NCBI RefSeq assembly: GCF_012163135.1
Contig: NZ_JAAVUP010000019.1
Span: forward strand, 1 to 41,874
Length of the DNA stretch: 41,874 bases
Source: Neoroseomonas oryzicola
GTDB lineage: Bacteria > Pseudomonadota > Alphaproteobacteria > Acetobacterales > Acetobacteraceae
Reading direction: 5' to 3'
A model generated the notes under the pieces. It worked only from the letters and a program-made list of their open reading frames with translations. It ran no database searches and had not been told where the DNA came from. Each line of letters starts with the position of its first letter. Position 1 is the first letter of the stretch. A program made the position numbers and the translations under genes. Positions 16,067 through 24,846 of this stretch are shown here, in pieces.

Positions 16067-16194
16067 GCGGGCGGCTCCGGGGAGGGACTGACGGGCGGGG
16101 TTTGGCGCCTGCGGCGCCGCGGCGCAAGCCAGGAGCCGCATTCAGGGTTGCGGGCATCCGGACGCCCCGGTATTGCGCAGCGGATTAACTTAAT

Positions 16195-16206
16195 GCAACG
16201 CGTTGC
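16195..16206. promoter_or_regulatory. 12-bp palindrome upstream of the TerC-family gene
   Basis: The sequence GCAACGCGTTGC is a perfect palindrome 14 bp before the ATG at 16221, next to the only AT-richer patch (GGATTAACTTAATG) in the purB/terC gap. It could be an operator. No yybP-ykoY manganese riboswitch features are seen, although that riboswitch precedes many TerC-family genes elsewhere. Confidence 0.25.
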
Positions 16207-16220
16207 GGGGCTGGGACCAC

Positions 16221-17039
16221 ATGTTGGAAATGCTGCCCGAGTGGCTTCAGCCGCTCGCCATGGTGCTGTTCATCGACGTCGTCCTCGCCGGCGACAATGC
16301 GATCGTCGTCGGCATGGCCGCGGCCGGCCTGCCGACCGATCAGCGCAAGAAGGCGATCTTCTGGGGCATCATTGCCGCCACCGTGATGCGAATCGCCTTC
16401 GCGTCCATCACGGTCCAGCTGCTGCAGATCGTCGGCATCGTGCTCGCGGGCGGCGTGCTGCTGCTGTGGGTCTGCTGGAAGATGTACCGCGAGTTGCGCG
16501 ACGGCGGGCATGACGACGCGGACACCACCGAGCAGCACGAAGGCGCGGCCGCGCTCGAAGGGCAGGCGACGCCCGGGGCGCCGCGCAAGACCTTGCGCCA
16601 GGCGATCACGCAGATCCTGGTCGCCGACGTCTCCATGAGCCTCGACAACGTGCTGGCGGTCGCCGGCGCGGCGAAGGACCATCCCTACATCCTGATCGTC
16701 GGGCTCGCCTTCTCGGTCGTGCTGATGGGCGTGGCGGCGACGCTGATCGCGAACCTGCTCAACAAGCATCGCTGGATCGCCTGGGTCGGCCTGCTGGTGA
16801 TCCTCTACGTCGCCGGCAACATGATCTACGAGGGCACGCACCAGGTCACGAGCGAGGTGCCGGAGGCCTATGCCTACCTGTTCCTGCCGCTCGGCTTCCT
16901 CGCCCCGACCATCATGGGGGTCTTCCCGGTGTGGCTCTGGGTCGGTGCGACGGTGATGCAGATGATCATCTACACCTCCGTCATCACGGTCGTCGCCGGG
17001 GTGATCCGCGGCGCCATGCGGCCGCGTCCGGAAGGCTGA
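16221..17039 (+). CDS. TerC/YjbE-family integral membrane protein
   Basis: This family includes proteins linked to tellurium resistance and, for several members, manganese or calcium export. The 272-residue protein has about seven membrane helices and two acidic repeat motifs that probably line the transport site: FIDVVLAGDNAIVVGMA in the first half and SMSLDNVLAVAGAA in the second. A hydrophilic loop of about 45 residues (GGHDDADTTEQHEGAAALEG and on) joins the halves. The ATG at 16221 gives the family-like start MLEMLPEWLQPLAMVLF; a TTG at 16203 is also in frame. Metal export is the likely role, but substrate is not shown. Confidence 0.88.
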   Translation: MLEMLPEWLQPLAMVLFIDVVLAGDNAIVVGMAAAGLPTDQRKKAIFWGIIAATVMRIAFASITVQLLQIVGIVLAGGVLLLWVCWKMYRELRDGGHDDADTTEQHEGAAALEGQATPGAPRKTLRQAITQILVADVSMSLDNVLAVAGAAKDHPYILIVGLAFSVVLMGVAATLIANLLNKHRWIAWVGLLVILYVAGNMIYEGTHQVTSEVPEAYAYLFLPLGFLAPTIMGVFPVWLWVGATVMQMIIYTSVITVVAGVIRGAMRPRPEG

Positions 17040-17048
17040 GGTCGGACG

Positions 17049-17085
17049 GGCCGGGGCGCAGGCCATGATCGCGTCCCCGGCCTGC
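17049..17085. terminator. Possible terminator after the TerC-family gene
   Basis: Two competing stems are possible: GGCCGGGG (17049-17056) with CCCCGGCC (17075-17082), or GCAGGCC (17059-17065) with GGCCTGC (17079-17085). A CACGTTTCTTCC stretch follows. Loops are long, so this is weak. Confidence 0.35.
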
Positions 17086-17178
17086 CACGTTTCTTCCGCG
17101 CCCGGCTGCGCTATGTCTGCACCCATGAGGCAGCGAGCGAACGGGGCGGAAGGCCCCGCCCAGGCCGAGGCGGCGCGG

Positions 17179-17760
17179 ATGCGTCCCTTCGGCCGCCCCG
17201 ATGCGGGGCGCCTGGCGAGGGCGACGGCGATCGCCGCCGGATGCCTGCTGGCCGCCTGCGCGGGCATGACGGATTCGCAGCGACCCTCGCTCGAGGAGGT
17301 CGAGGCGCGGATGCCGCGGGAGATCGCGGGCTTCGTCCAGGGCGACATCGCCCAGCGGCCCGGTCCGCTGCTGTCGATGGATTATGCGACGGCGAACCGC
17401 GCCGCGGTCGCGACCGTGCTCGTCTATGAAAGCGGCGGTCGCGCCGCGCCGGACAACCCGGCCGCCCCCGAGATCGACCGCGAATTGTCCGCCGCGGTGA
17501 TGGAAGTGACCGAGGCCCCGGCGGGGCGGACTGGGCGGCGCCTGACCGAGCGCGAGCGCGTGACGCTCGGCGATGCCGGGCTGCGCTGCGCGCGGATGGA
17601 AGGGTCCTTCGGCCGCGCGCCGGTTGCGCGCACGCTTTGCGTCGGCGGCGCGCAGGGGCGCTTCGTGAAGATCCAGGTGACCATGGCCGCGCGCACGCCA
17701 GCCCCGGCCGATGCGACGGCCTTCGCCGCCGGCGCGATGCGCGCGGTGCGGGGCCGGTAG
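17179..17760 (+). CDS. Lipoprotein of unknown function
   Basis: Counting from ATG 17179 the product is 193 residues with a basic N-region, hydrophobic core and lipobox (AAGCLLAACAGM), so it should be a lipoprotein. In-frame ATGs at 17113 and 17125 would lengthen the N-terminus; 17179 gives the most normal signal peptide and has GAGG about 8 nt upstream. The mature part has EEVEARMPREIAGFVQGDI, DYATANRAAVATVLVYESGG, RDNP-type loop residues, and two cysteines (GLRCARMEG and TLCVGGAQGRFVKIQVT). I do not recognise a family. Its stop sits in a hairpin shared with the convergent protease gene. Confidence 0.75.
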   Translation: MRPFGRPDAGRLARATAIAAGCLLAACAGMTDSQRPSLEEVEARMPREIAGFVQGDIAQRPGPLLSMDYATANRAAVATVLVYESGGRAAPDNPAAPEIDRELSAAVMEVTEAPAGRTGRRLTERERVTLGDAGLRCARMEGSFGRAPVARTLCVGGAQGRFVKIQVTMAARTPAPADATAFAAGAMRAVRGR

Positions 17761-17778
17761 GGCGCTTCCGCCCTACCG
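17755..17778. terminator. Shared hairpin containing two convergent stop codons
   Basis: A perfect 10-bp stem (left arm CGGTAGGGCG, loop CTTC, right arm CGCCCTACCG) spans the 12-bp gap between the plus-strand lipoprotein gene and the minus-strand protease gene. Each arm contains one TAG stop. It probably terminates or protects both transcripts. Confidence 0.65.
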
Positions 17779-18720
17779 CATGCAGCGCAGGAAGACCGTC
17801 GAGGCGTGGGCGAGCTCGCCCACCTCGGCGGCGGTGCGCACGGCGCCGGCGTCGTCGAGGACCGGCTGGACGCCGTGTTCGCGCATGAAGTCGACCGCCT
17901 CGGTGTGCTTTACCGCGAAATTGACGTTCTGCGGGATGTCGCCGGTCGCCTGCGCGATGCGCTGCGCGTTCAACTTGGAGACGATGACGCCGACGACGTG
18001 GCCGCGCAGGTCGAGCAGCGGCCCCCCCGAATTGCCCTGCTGCACCGGCGCGCTGATCTGGATCTGGCGCGGGTTGTCGCCGAGCCCGGCGAGGGCGGAG
18101 ACGTCGCCCGTGGTCAGAGTCGGGCCGGAGGAGAGCAGGCCGGCGAGGGGGAAGCCGTAGGTCACGACGTTCTCGCCGCGGCGGACATCGGTGGCGCGCC
18201 GGAAGATCAGGACGGGGCCCGGATCGGCCTCGGCGCGCAGCAGCGCGAGGTCGCGCTGGGCGTCGACGGCAACGATGGTGACGTCGATCTCCTGCCCCGA
18301 GTTCAGCCGCGCGCGCATCGCCGCGCAGCCTTCCGCGACATGATGGTTCGTCATGATCTGGCGCGGGGCGACGATGAAGCCGGTGCCGGAGGAGACCTGA
18401 CGCGGCTGACCGGGCGTCGTTCCCGGCGGCCCGGGCCGCCCGGCGCCGAGGGGCGGCGGCTTGTCGCGCGGCAGCGCGGCGACGGGACCGGGCGGGCGGT
18501 CGTTGCCCTGGGCGAAGGGACGCGGGGCGGCGCCGAGCGGCGGGGGCTTGTCGCGCGGCAGGTTGACCTGCGGGCCGGGGCGGAAGCCAGGCGCCGCCTG
18601 GGGCGGCGGGGGCGAGGGCAGATTGCCGAGCGAGCCCCCGGACGAGCCCGGCTTCTGGGCCGAGGCGGAGCCTGCCGCGAGGGCCGCCGCAAGCATGACG
18701 ACGGAGGGGGCGATGCGCAT
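17773..18720 (-). CDS. Exported trypsin-like serine protease with Pro-rich linker
   Basis: From ATG 18720 the product has 315 residues: signal peptide (MRIAPSVVMLAAALAAGSASAQ), a Pro/Gly-rich linker of about 85 residues in which LPRDKPPPLGA occurs twice, then a chymotrypsin-fold domain. The triad is visible as His127 (TNHHVAEGC), Asp157 (AQRDLALLR) and Ser231 (QQGNSGGPLLDL), as in DegP/HtrA-like enzymes, but no PDZ domain follows. It should act in the periplasm or be cell-wall associated through the linker. A start at 18756 would add 12 residues. The target is unknown; damaged envelope proteins are a reasonable guess. Confidence 0.88.
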   Translation of the reverse strand: MRIAPSVVMLAAALAAGSASAQKPGSSGGSLGNLPSPPPPQAAPGFRPGPQVNLPRDKPPPLGAAPRPFAQGNDRPPGPVAALPRDKPPPLGAGRPGPPGTTPGQPRQVSSGTGFIVAPRQIMTNHHVAEGCAAMRARLNSGQEIDVTIVAVDAQRDLALLRAEADPGPVLIFRRATDVRRGENVVTYGFPLAGLLSSGPTLTTGDVSALAGLGDNPRQIQISAPVQQGNSGGPLLDLRGHVVGVIVSKLNAQRIAQATGDIPQNVNFAVKHTEAVDFMREHGVQPVLDDAGAVRTAAEVGELAHASTVFLRCMR

Positions 18721-18795
18721 GGGCCAAGGGTGCCGAGTTGGCGGCATGGCGGTCAATCGCGTCCGCTCACATCGCGCGACGCGGCGCGAAGCGCT

Positions 18796-19554
18796 TCAGA
18801 GCAGGCCCTCGCGGCGGAAGGAGAGGTGGCGGCCATTCCCCACGATCAGGTGGTCGTGCAGGACGATGCCGAGGCTGCCGGCGGCGACCTTGATCTCCTG
18901 CGTCATCTCGAGGTCGGCGCGGGACGGGGTGGGGTCGCCCGAGGGGTGGTTGTGGACCAGGATCAGGGCCGTCGCCTGCAGTTCCAGGGCGCGCTTCACG
19001 ACCTCCCGCGGATAGACGGGCGTGTGATTGACCGTGCCGCGGGCCTGGGCCTCGTCGGCGATCAGGCGGTTGCGGGTGTCGAGGAAGAGGATGCGGAACT
19101 GCTCGACCCTTTCGCGGGCGATGGCGGCGGTGAGGTAGGCGAGCAGGCGGTCCCAGTTGTTCAGGACGGGGCGGTCGATGACCTCGGCGCGGGCGAGGCG
19201 CAGGGCCGCGGCCTGGACGGTCTTGAGCGCGGCCATGCCGGCCTCGCCGAGGCCCTCGATGGTACCGAGTTCCTGCGGCGGGGCGGCCAGGGTGCCGGCG
19301 AAGGAGCCGAAGCGGGCGAGCAGGGCGCGGGCGATCGGCTTGGTGTCCCGCCGCGGCAGGGCGAGGAACAGCACCATCTCGAGCAATTCGTGGTCGAGCA
19401 GCGCATCGGGGCCGGCCGTCAGCAGCTTGGCGCGCATGCGGGCGCGATGGCCGAGATGGCCGGGCGGTGCGGCCTCGGCCGTGCTGGCGGCGCCGCTGTC
19501 GATGATGGCGAGCAGGCCGGGCGATGCCTCGGCCAGCCCCGGCTTCCTGCCCAT
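18796..19554 (-). CDS. radC: RadC/UPF0758 family JAMM protein
   Basis: The 252-residue protein has a helix-hairpin-helix region in the first half (FAGTLAAPPQELGTIEGLGEAGMAALKTV) and a JAB1/MPN-type metal-binding domain in the second half, with the ligands in LILVHNHPSGDPTPSRAD and the upstream glutamine-rich strand. E. coli radC was once assigned to DNA repair but that mutation proved to be in another gene, so the role is unsettled. The domain is a predicted metal-dependent hydrolase. Alternative internal ATGs exist, since the first 30 residues are poorly conserved. It lies between the protease and map. Confidence 0.93.
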   Translation of the reverse strand: MGRKPGLAEASPGLLAIIDSGAASTAEAAPPGHLGHRARMRAKLLTAGPDALLDHELLEMVLFLALPRRDTKPIARALLARFGSFAGTLAAPPQELGTIEGLGEAGMAALKTVQAAALRLARAEVIDRPVLNNWDRLLAYLTAAIARERVEQFRILFLDTRNRLIADEAQARGTVNHTPVYPREVVKRALELQATALILVHNHPSGDPTPSRADLEMTQEIKVAAGSLGIVLHDHLIVGNGRHLSFRREGLL

Positions 19555-19629
19555 GCTGCCCCGCGCCGGCGAAAGGCGCCGGACGGGGGCAGGTTAGGCA
19601 ATTCTACCGATAGTTGAGAAGGGGTTTCG

Positions 19630-20436
19630 TCAGCCCTGGTGGTAGGGGCGGTGCAGGCCGGCGGGGGAGAGGGTGAAGATCTCCACGCCGGTCTCGGTGA
19701 CCCCGACCATGTGCTCGAACTGGGCGGAGAGGGACCGGTCCCGCGTCACGGCGGTCCAGCCGTCGTCGAGGATCTTCACCTCCGGCCGGCCGGCATTCAC
19801 CATCGGCTCGACGGTGAAGAACATCCCGGCCTTGAGGCGGGGGCCCTCGCCGGGGCGGCCGTAGTGCAGGACGTTCGGCGGGGCATGGAAGTGGCGCCCG
19901 ATGCCGTGGCCGCAGAAGTCGCGCACCACGCTGAAGCGGTGCCGTTCCACGAAGGTCTGGATGGCGTGGCCGATATCCCCGAGCGTCGCACCCGGCTTGA
20001 TGACGGCGATGCCGCGCATCATCGCCTCATAGGTCACGTCCATCAGCAGCCGCGCCTTGGTCGAGGGCGTGCCGGCGACGAACATGCGGCTGGTGTCGCC
20101 GTACCAGCCATCGAGGATGACGGTAACGTCGATGTTGACGATGTCGCCGTCGGCCAGCACGCGGTCGCCCGGGATGCCGTGGCAGACGACGTGGTTGACC
20201 GAGGTGCAGGAGGACTTGGTGTAGCCACGATAGCCGAGCGTCGCCGGCACGGCGCCGTGGGCGACCATGAAGTCATGGCAGATGCGGTCGATCTCGCCCG
20301 TGGTGATGCCGGGACGGACGTGCTCGGCGATCATGTCGAGCGTCTCGGCGGCCAGGCGTCCGGCCTTGCGCATGCCCTCGAAGTCCTCGGGGCGATGGAT
20401 GATGATGCGGCGGGCTTCGCCGCCCTGCTGCTCCAT
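19630..20436 (-). CDS. map: Methionine aminopeptidase, type I
   Basis: MetAP removes the initiator methionine from nascent proteins. The 268-residue enzyme carries the five metal ligands in the usual order: two Asp in NIDVTVILDGWYGDTS, His in DFCGHGIGRHFH, Glu in FFTVEPMV and Glu in QFEHMVGVTETG. The substrate His is in VCHGIPGD. No N-terminal zinc-finger extension is present, as in type Ia. The ATG at 20436 matches the family start (MEQQGGEARRIIIHRPEDFEGMRKAGRLA); the frame is open to 20505 without homology. Essential in most bacteria. Confidence 0.95.
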   Translation of the reverse strand: MEQQGGEARRIIIHRPEDFEGMRKAGRLAAETLDMIAEHVRPGITTGEIDRICHDFMVAHGAVPATLGYRGYTKSSCTSVNHVVCHGIPGDRVLADGDIVNIDVTVILDGWYGDTSRMFVAGTPSTKARLLMDVTYEAMMRGIAVIKPGATLGDIGHAIQTFVERHRFSVVRDFCGHGIGRHFHAPPNVLHYGRPGEGPRLKAGMFFTVEPMVNAGRPEVKILDDGWTAVTRDRSLSAQFEHMVGVTETGVEIFTLSPAGLHRPYHQG

Positions 20437-20517
20437 GGGGGGTCTGGTCCGAAAAACGGCGTTCGTGGAGGGGCGGAAGATGCGCTTCGCACCCCGCCGT
20501 TGCAAGCGGTGCGGGTA

Positions 20518-21405
20518 TCAGTGGCCCGTCTTCTCGCCCGCGCTGCGCTCGACGGTGCCGAGGGCCTCGGCGAGGCGCGTCGTTGCACTGCCGGGGCGCG
20601 CGGGCTTCGACTGCGTGGCGGACGGCGCCCAGCCGGTCAGGACGAGAAGACGGAAGGTTGCGGGGATGCCGGTCTCCGGGGTCGCCAGGCGGGCGGCCGC
20701 GAGGGGGAAAAGGTCGCGCGGCGGTGTGCGCGTGTCGCGGGCGAGGACGGCGTTGGTCTCGCCGGCGGCCCGGAGGTCCGCGACCAGGCCGAGCGGGGTG
20801 CGGTAGCGGAGGTTGATGTCCTCGGCATCCGCGACCGGCAGGGCGAAGCCGGCGCGCTGCAGCAGGGCCGCGCCGTCGCGCAGTTCCGGGAAGGGAGAGA
20901 CGCGGGGGGCGAGGCCGCCGCGGATCTCGCTCTCGGCCTCGGCGAGCGCGCTGCGGAGTTCCTGCAGCGTCGGCAGGCCGGGCAGGGCGGCGAGGAACAG
21001 GCCATCCGGGGCGAGGGCGCGGCGGATCTGCACCAGGGCACCGGGCAGGTCGTTGACCCAGTGGAGCGAGAAGGCGGCGACGACGAGGTCGAAGGCGCCC
21101 TCGGCGAAGGGGAGCCATTCCTCGTCGGCGGCGACGGGCAGGCCGCCGGCGCGCGCGGCCATGCGCGGGCCGAGATCGGCGGAGACGACGAAGGGGATGC
21201 CGCGGGCGGCGAGGCGCGGGGCGACGATGCCGCGGCCGCCCAGGTCGAGGGCGCGGGTGAAGCGATGCGTCGTGTCGTCCAGGCGGTCGAGCAGCCGGTC
21301 GGCGACGTCCTCGAGGATCGGGGCGACACGGTCGACCGTGGCCGCGGCGCGGTCGCGGCGGAGGCGGACGAGTCGGCGGTCGAAGACCTGGACGGGATCG
21401 GTCAT
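20518..21405 (-). CDS. NDUFAF5/BioC-like SAM-dependent methyltransferase-fold protein
   Basis: The 295-residue protein has a class I methyltransferase fold: the glycine-rich ALDLGGRGIVAPRLA segment, the acidic end of strand 2 in VVSADLG, FDLVVAAFSLHWVNDLPGALVQIRRALAPDG, and LFLAALPGLPTLQELR. The SLHWVNDLP signature and the alphaproteobacterial setting fit the family of NDUFAF5, the mitochondrial complex I assembly factor that hydroxylates an arginine of NDUFS7. A similar role in NADH dehydrogenase assembly is inference; BioC-like chemistry is the alternative. A tail with low complexity ends the protein. map follows on the same strand. Confidence 0.82.
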   Translation of the reverse strand: MTDPVQVFDRRLVRLRRDRAAATVDRVAPILEDVADRLLDRLDDTTHRFTRALDLGGRGIVAPRLAARGIPFVVSADLGPRMAARAGGLPVAADEEWLPFAEGAFDLVVAAFSLHWVNDLPGALVQIRRALAPDGLFLAALPGLPTLQELRSALAEAESEIRGGLAPRVSPFPELRDGAALLQRAGFALPVADAEDINLRYRTPLGLVADLRAAGETNAVLARDTRTPPRDLFPLAAARLATPETGIPATFRLLVLTGWAPSATQSKPARPGSATTRLAEALGTVERSAGEKTGH

Positions 21406-21482
21406 GCTGGGCGCGACATGCGCCCGGTTCCGCCGCGTATCAAGCGGGAGTAGAGGTGGCGTGGGACAAGGGGATGGAAAGC

Positions 21483-23072
21483 ATGGCCAGCCAGATCGAC
21501 GCCGCGACGCTCAAGCGCCTCATTCAGGAAGGGCAGGAACTCGCGGTGCTGGATGCGCGCGAGGAAGGCGAGTTCGGCAGGTCGCACCTGTTCTGGGCGG
21601 TGCCCTGCCCGTTGTCGAAGATGGAGATGCGCGCGCGGACGCTGCTGCCGCGGCGCGACGTGCCGGTCGTCTGCGTCGATGGCGGGGAGGGGTATGCAGC
21701 GCGGCTCGCCGCCTACCTCGAGGGGATCGGTTGCACGAAGGTCTCGGTGCTGACCGGGGGGACGCCGGGCTGGGTGGCGGCCGGATATGTCGCCTTCTCG
21801 GGCGTGAACGTGCCGTCCAAGGCCTTCGGCGAATGGGTCGAGCATCACTACGAGACGCCCTCGGTCGATCCGGGCGAGCTCAAGGCGATGATGGATGCGG
21901 GGACCGACATGGTCGTCCTCGACAGCCGGCCGATCGACGAGTTCCGCCGCATGACGATCCCGACGGCGGTGAACGTCCCGGGCGGCGAGCTGGTCTATCG
22001 CATCGGGGAATTCGTGACGCGGCCGGAGACGACGGTCGTGGTGAACTGCGCGGGGCGGACGCGCTCGATCCTCGGCGCGCAGTCGCTGCGCAGCGCGGGC
22101 ATCCCGAACAAGGTCGTGGCACTGCGCAACGGCACCATGGGCTGGGAGCTCGCGGGCTTCGCCTGCGACCGCGGGCGGGACGTGCGCTATCCGGAGGGCA
22201 CGCCGGCGGGGCTCGACGACGCCTTCGCGCGGGCCGACCGCTTCGCCCGCCGCAACGGCGTGCAGGTCACGACCCGCGCCGAGCTCGAGAAGATGCGCGG
22301 CGATGCGAAGCGGACGACCTATGTCCTCGATGTGCGGGATCCTGCCGAATATGCGGCTGGGCACCTGTACGGCAGCCGATCGGCGCCGGGCGGGCAGCTG
22401 GTGCAGGCGACGGACCAGTGGGTGGCGGTGCGCGGGGCGCGGATCGTGCTGGTGGACGATACCGGCGTGCGTGCGCGCATGACCGGCGGCTGGCTGCGGC
22501 AACTGGGCGGCTGGGACGTCTACGTGCTCGCGGACGGGCTGGAAGGGCGGCTCGAGGAAGGGTTCTGGAAGCCCGATTGCCCGGAAGCCGATGCGGTGAA
22601 GGTGCCGCATGTGACGGTGCCGGAACTTGCCGTTCTGGCGGGGGAAGGCGCGGCGCAGGTTGTCGACCTGGCGCGGTCGATCGACTTCCGCGATGGGCAT
22701 ATCCCCGGCGCGATGTGGGGGATCCGGACGCGGCTCGACCGGCTCGCCGGGCAGATCACGGGCGACCGGCAGGTCGTGGTGGCGGCGCCGGAGGAGGCGC
22801 AGGCGCGGCTTGCGGCGAAGGAACTGCTCGGCTTCGCCAGGGCGCCGGTGAAGGTGCTGTCCGGCGGGACGGCGGCGTGGAAGGCGGCGGGCTTCCCGCT
22901 CGAGGCCGACCGCACGGTGCCGGCCGATGCCGATTGCGCCGATTTCTACCTCCGCCCCTATGACCGCAATTCGGGGATCGAGGAGGCGATGCGCGAGTAC
23001 CTCTCCTGGGAGATCGACCTGGTGCATGAGGTCGAGAAGGACGGGGACGCGCCCTTCGGCCTCTGGGTCTGA
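21483..23072 (+). CDS. Protein with four rhodanese-like domains, one apparently active
   Basis: Rhodanese domains carry sulfur as a persulfide on an active-site cysteine. The 529-residue product has four: about 1-105, 120-230, 258-365 and 375-475. Only the second keeps the catalytic loop (Cys189 in VVNCAGRTRS). In the first the aligned loop is VCVDGGEGY with the Cys displaced, in the third it is VDDTGVR, and in the fourth it is AAPEEAQ. The last 50 residues (FYLRPYDRNSGIEEAMREYLSWEIDL) are helical. No signal peptide, so cytosolic. The start at 21483 has AAGGGG about 9 nt upstream; ATG 21474 and GTG 21456 are also in frame. The role may be sulfur relay, but partners are unknown. Confidence 0.88.
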   Translation: MASQIDAATLKRLIQEGQELAVLDAREEGEFGRSHLFWAVPCPLSKMEMRARTLLPRRDVPVVCVDGGEGYAARLAAYLEGIGCTKVSVLTGGTPGWVAAGYVAFSGVNVPSKAFGEWVEHHYETPSVDPGELKAMMDAGTDMVVLDSRPIDEFRRMTIPTAVNVPGGELVYRIGEFVTRPETTVVVNCAGRTRSILGAQSLRSAGIPNKVVALRNGTMGWELAGFACDRGRDVRYPEGTPAGLDDAFARADRFARRNGVQVTTRAELEKMRGDAKRTTYVLDVRDPAEYAAGHLYGSRSAPGGQLVQATDQWVAVRGARIVLVDDTGVRARMTGGWLRQLGGWDVYVLADGLEGRLEEGFWKPDCPEADAVKVPHVTVPELAVLAGEGAAQVVDLARSIDFRDGHIPGAMWGIRTRLDRLAGQITGDRQVVVAAPEEAQARLAAKELLGFARAPVKVLSGGTAAWKAAGFPLEADRTVPADADCADFYLRPYDRNSGIEEAMREYLSWEIDLVHEVEKDGDAPFGLWV

Positions 23073-23080
23073 CGGGCGGG

Positions 23081-23863
23081 GTGCAGGCGGAGCCCCTTCG
23101 CCGGCTATCGGCCGGGTTGCGGCGGGCGGGGGGCGGCCTGCTCGACCTGCTGCTGCCGCCGCGCTGCCTTGGCTGCGAGGCGGAGGTGGCGGTCCAGGGG
23201 ACGCTCTGCCCGGCCTGTTTCGGGGGGCTATCGGTCATCACGGCGCCCTTCTGCGCGCGATGCGGGGTGCCCTTCGCCCATGCCGCGCAGGCCGGGACCG
23301 AGGAAGGGACCTGCCCGCGCTGCCGGAACCGGCCGCCGGCCTTCCGCGAGGCCCGCGCGGCGCTGCGCTACGACGAGGGCGCGAAACGGCTGATCCTGCC
23401 CTTCAAGCATGGCGACCGGACGCATCTCGCGCTGCCGCTGGCGCGGCAGATGGCCCGGGCCGGGGCGGGGCTTCTCGCGCGGGCCGACCTCGTCGCCCCG
23501 GTTCCGGTGCATTGGCGGCGGCTGATCGGGCGGCGCTACGACCAGGCGGCGCTGCTGGCCCAGGCCATCGGGCGGATCGCGGGACGGCCGGTCGTGCCCG
23601 ACCTGCTGCGGCGGACGCGGCGGACGCCGCCGCTCGGGCAGAAGGGGGCGGCCGAGCGGGCGGCGACGGTCGAGGGGGCCTTCGCCCTGCCGCGCCGCGG
23701 GCACGCCCTGGTCGCGGGGCGGCAGGTACTGCTGGTGGACGACGTGATGACCTCAGGCGCGACGGCCGATGCCTGCGCGCGCGTGCTGGTGGCGGCGGGG
23801 GCGGCGGGGGTCGACGTGCTCGCCGCGGCACGCGTGCCCGACCCGCGCCTGGGGGATGGGTGA
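23081..23863 (+). CDS. comF: ComF-family phosphoribosyltransferase-like protein
   Basis: ComF proteins support DNA uptake in naturally competent bacteria and are widespread beyond them. The 260-residue product has the N-terminal zinc-ribbon cysteines (PPRCLGCE, LCPACF, CARCGVPF and CPRCRN), a middle segment with YDEGAKRLILPFKHGDRTHL, and the phosphoribosyltransferase domain ending with the PRPP loop QVLLVDDVMTSGATADAC. All features are typical. It starts at GTG 23081, 8 nt after the rhodanese gene, so the two are probably co-transcribed. Confidence 0.93.
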   Translation: MQAEPLRRLSAGLRRAGGGLLDLLLPPRCLGCEAEVAVQGTLCPACFGGLSVITAPFCARCGVPFAHAAQAGTEEGTCPRCRNRPPAFREARAALRYDEGAKRLILPFKHGDRTHLALPLARQMARAGAGLLARADLVAPVPVHWRRLIGRRYDQAALLAQAIGRIAGRPVVPDLLRRTRRTPPLGQKGAAERAATVEGAFALPRRGHALVAGRQVLLVDDVMTSGATADACARVLVAAGAAGVDVLAAARVPDPRLGDG

Positions 23864-23914
23864 AGCCGAGCGCTGCGGCTTGACCATGGCTGCGGGCGTG
23901 CCAAGTCTCGGCGC

Positions 23915-24172
23915 ATGGCCAAGATCGAGATCTACGTCCAGGACTTCTGCCCCTATTGCGCGCGCGCCAAGGCGCTGCTCGACCGCAAGGGCGTCGCCTA
24001 TGAGGAAATCTACGCCCCCAACGGGTCCGAGGCCCGCCGACAGGCGATCGAACGCTCGGGCGGGCGGACGACGGTGCCGCAGGTCTTCGTGAATGGGCAG
24101 GCGCTCGGCGGGTCGGACGACCTGGCCGCCCTCGACCGCGCCGGCAAGCTGGACACCCTGCTGGCGGCCTGA
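23915..24172 (+). CDS. grxC: Dithiol glutaredoxin 3
   Basis: The 85-residue protein has the CPYC redox site (QDFCPYCARAKALLD), the cis-proline segment TTVPQVFVNGQALGGSDDL and the terminal helix. It reduces protein disulfides and mixed disulfides with glutathione. Size and motifs match GrxC. It follows comF by 51 bp and precedes a DUF1178 gene, an order common in alphaproteobacteria. Confidence 0.95.
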   Translation: MAKIEIYVQDFCPYCARAKALLDRKGVAYEEIYAPNGSEARRQAIERSGGRTTVPQVFVNGQALGGSDDLAALDRAGKLDTLLAA

Positions 24173-24258
24173 ACCGCCCTCTGGCAGTCTCGACCGGTGA
24201 GTGCCAGATCAAGGGGGAGGCTGCGCCACGGAGACGGCGGGCCAAGGATGACCGAGCG

Positions 24259-24768
24259 ATGATCCACTACCAGTTGCGCTGCACCAGCACGCCCGAGGAG
24301 CACGCCTTCGACGGCTGGTACAAGGACAGTGCCGCCTTCGACACCCTGGCCAAGGCCGGGTTGGTGGAATGCCCCGTCTGCGGCGGGACCGAGGTCGCGC
24401 GCGCGCTGATGGCGCCGGCCATTCCGAAGAAGGGCCGGCCGGCCCGCAATGCCGTGGTGCCCGTTCCGGCGCCGCCCGCCGAGGCGCCCCCGGCCCCCGC
24501 GGAGCCCTCGGCCCAGGTGGCGGGCCAGGCGGCGGCCGGGCCCATGCCCGCGCAGATGCGTGCGATGCTGCAGCGCCTCCGGCAGGAGGTGGAGCGGAAC
24601 TGCGACTATGTCGGCGCTGATTTCGCCGAGGAGGCGCGCCGGATGCACAACGGCGAATCCGAGCGCCGCGGAATCTTCGGCGAGGCGACGGATGCCGAGA
24701 CCGAGGCCCTGCGCGAGGAAGGCATCGAGGTCGCGCGCATTCCCTGGGTACCGCCGTCCGACGCGTGA
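24259..24768 (+). CDS. DUF1178 family protein
   Basis: The 169-residue protein begins MIHYQLRCTSTPEEHAFDGWYKDSAAFDTLAKAGLVECPVCGG, with one Cys in LRC and a CPVCG knuckle forming a likely zinc ribbon. An Ala/Pro-rich linker follows, then a conserved helical end (EVERNCDYVGADFAEEARRMHNGESERRGIFGEAT and EEGIEVARIPWVP). This is the DUF1178 layout. Function is not known; the pairing with grxC hints at redox or metal biology but that is weak. Confidence 0.9.
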   Translation: MIHYQLRCTSTPEEHAFDGWYKDSAAFDTLAKAGLVECPVCGGTEVARALMAPAIPKKGRPARNAVVPVPAPPAEAPPAPAEPSAQVAGQAAAGPMPAQMRAMLQRLRQEVERNCDYVGADFAEEARRMHNGESERRGIFGEATDAETEALREEGIEVARIPWVPPSDA

Positions 24769-24846
24769 TCCCGCTCACGCCGGCATGCTTGCGCCGGCGC
24801 CTCCCGAAAGCCGAGAATCGCCCGGCCCACGGGAGGGAGGCGTCAG

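Noticed and set aside
16067..16220. yybP-ykoY (manganese) riboswitch upstream of the TerC-family gene
   Set aside because: The gap is short and lacks the conserved riboswitch stems; only a small palindrome is present.
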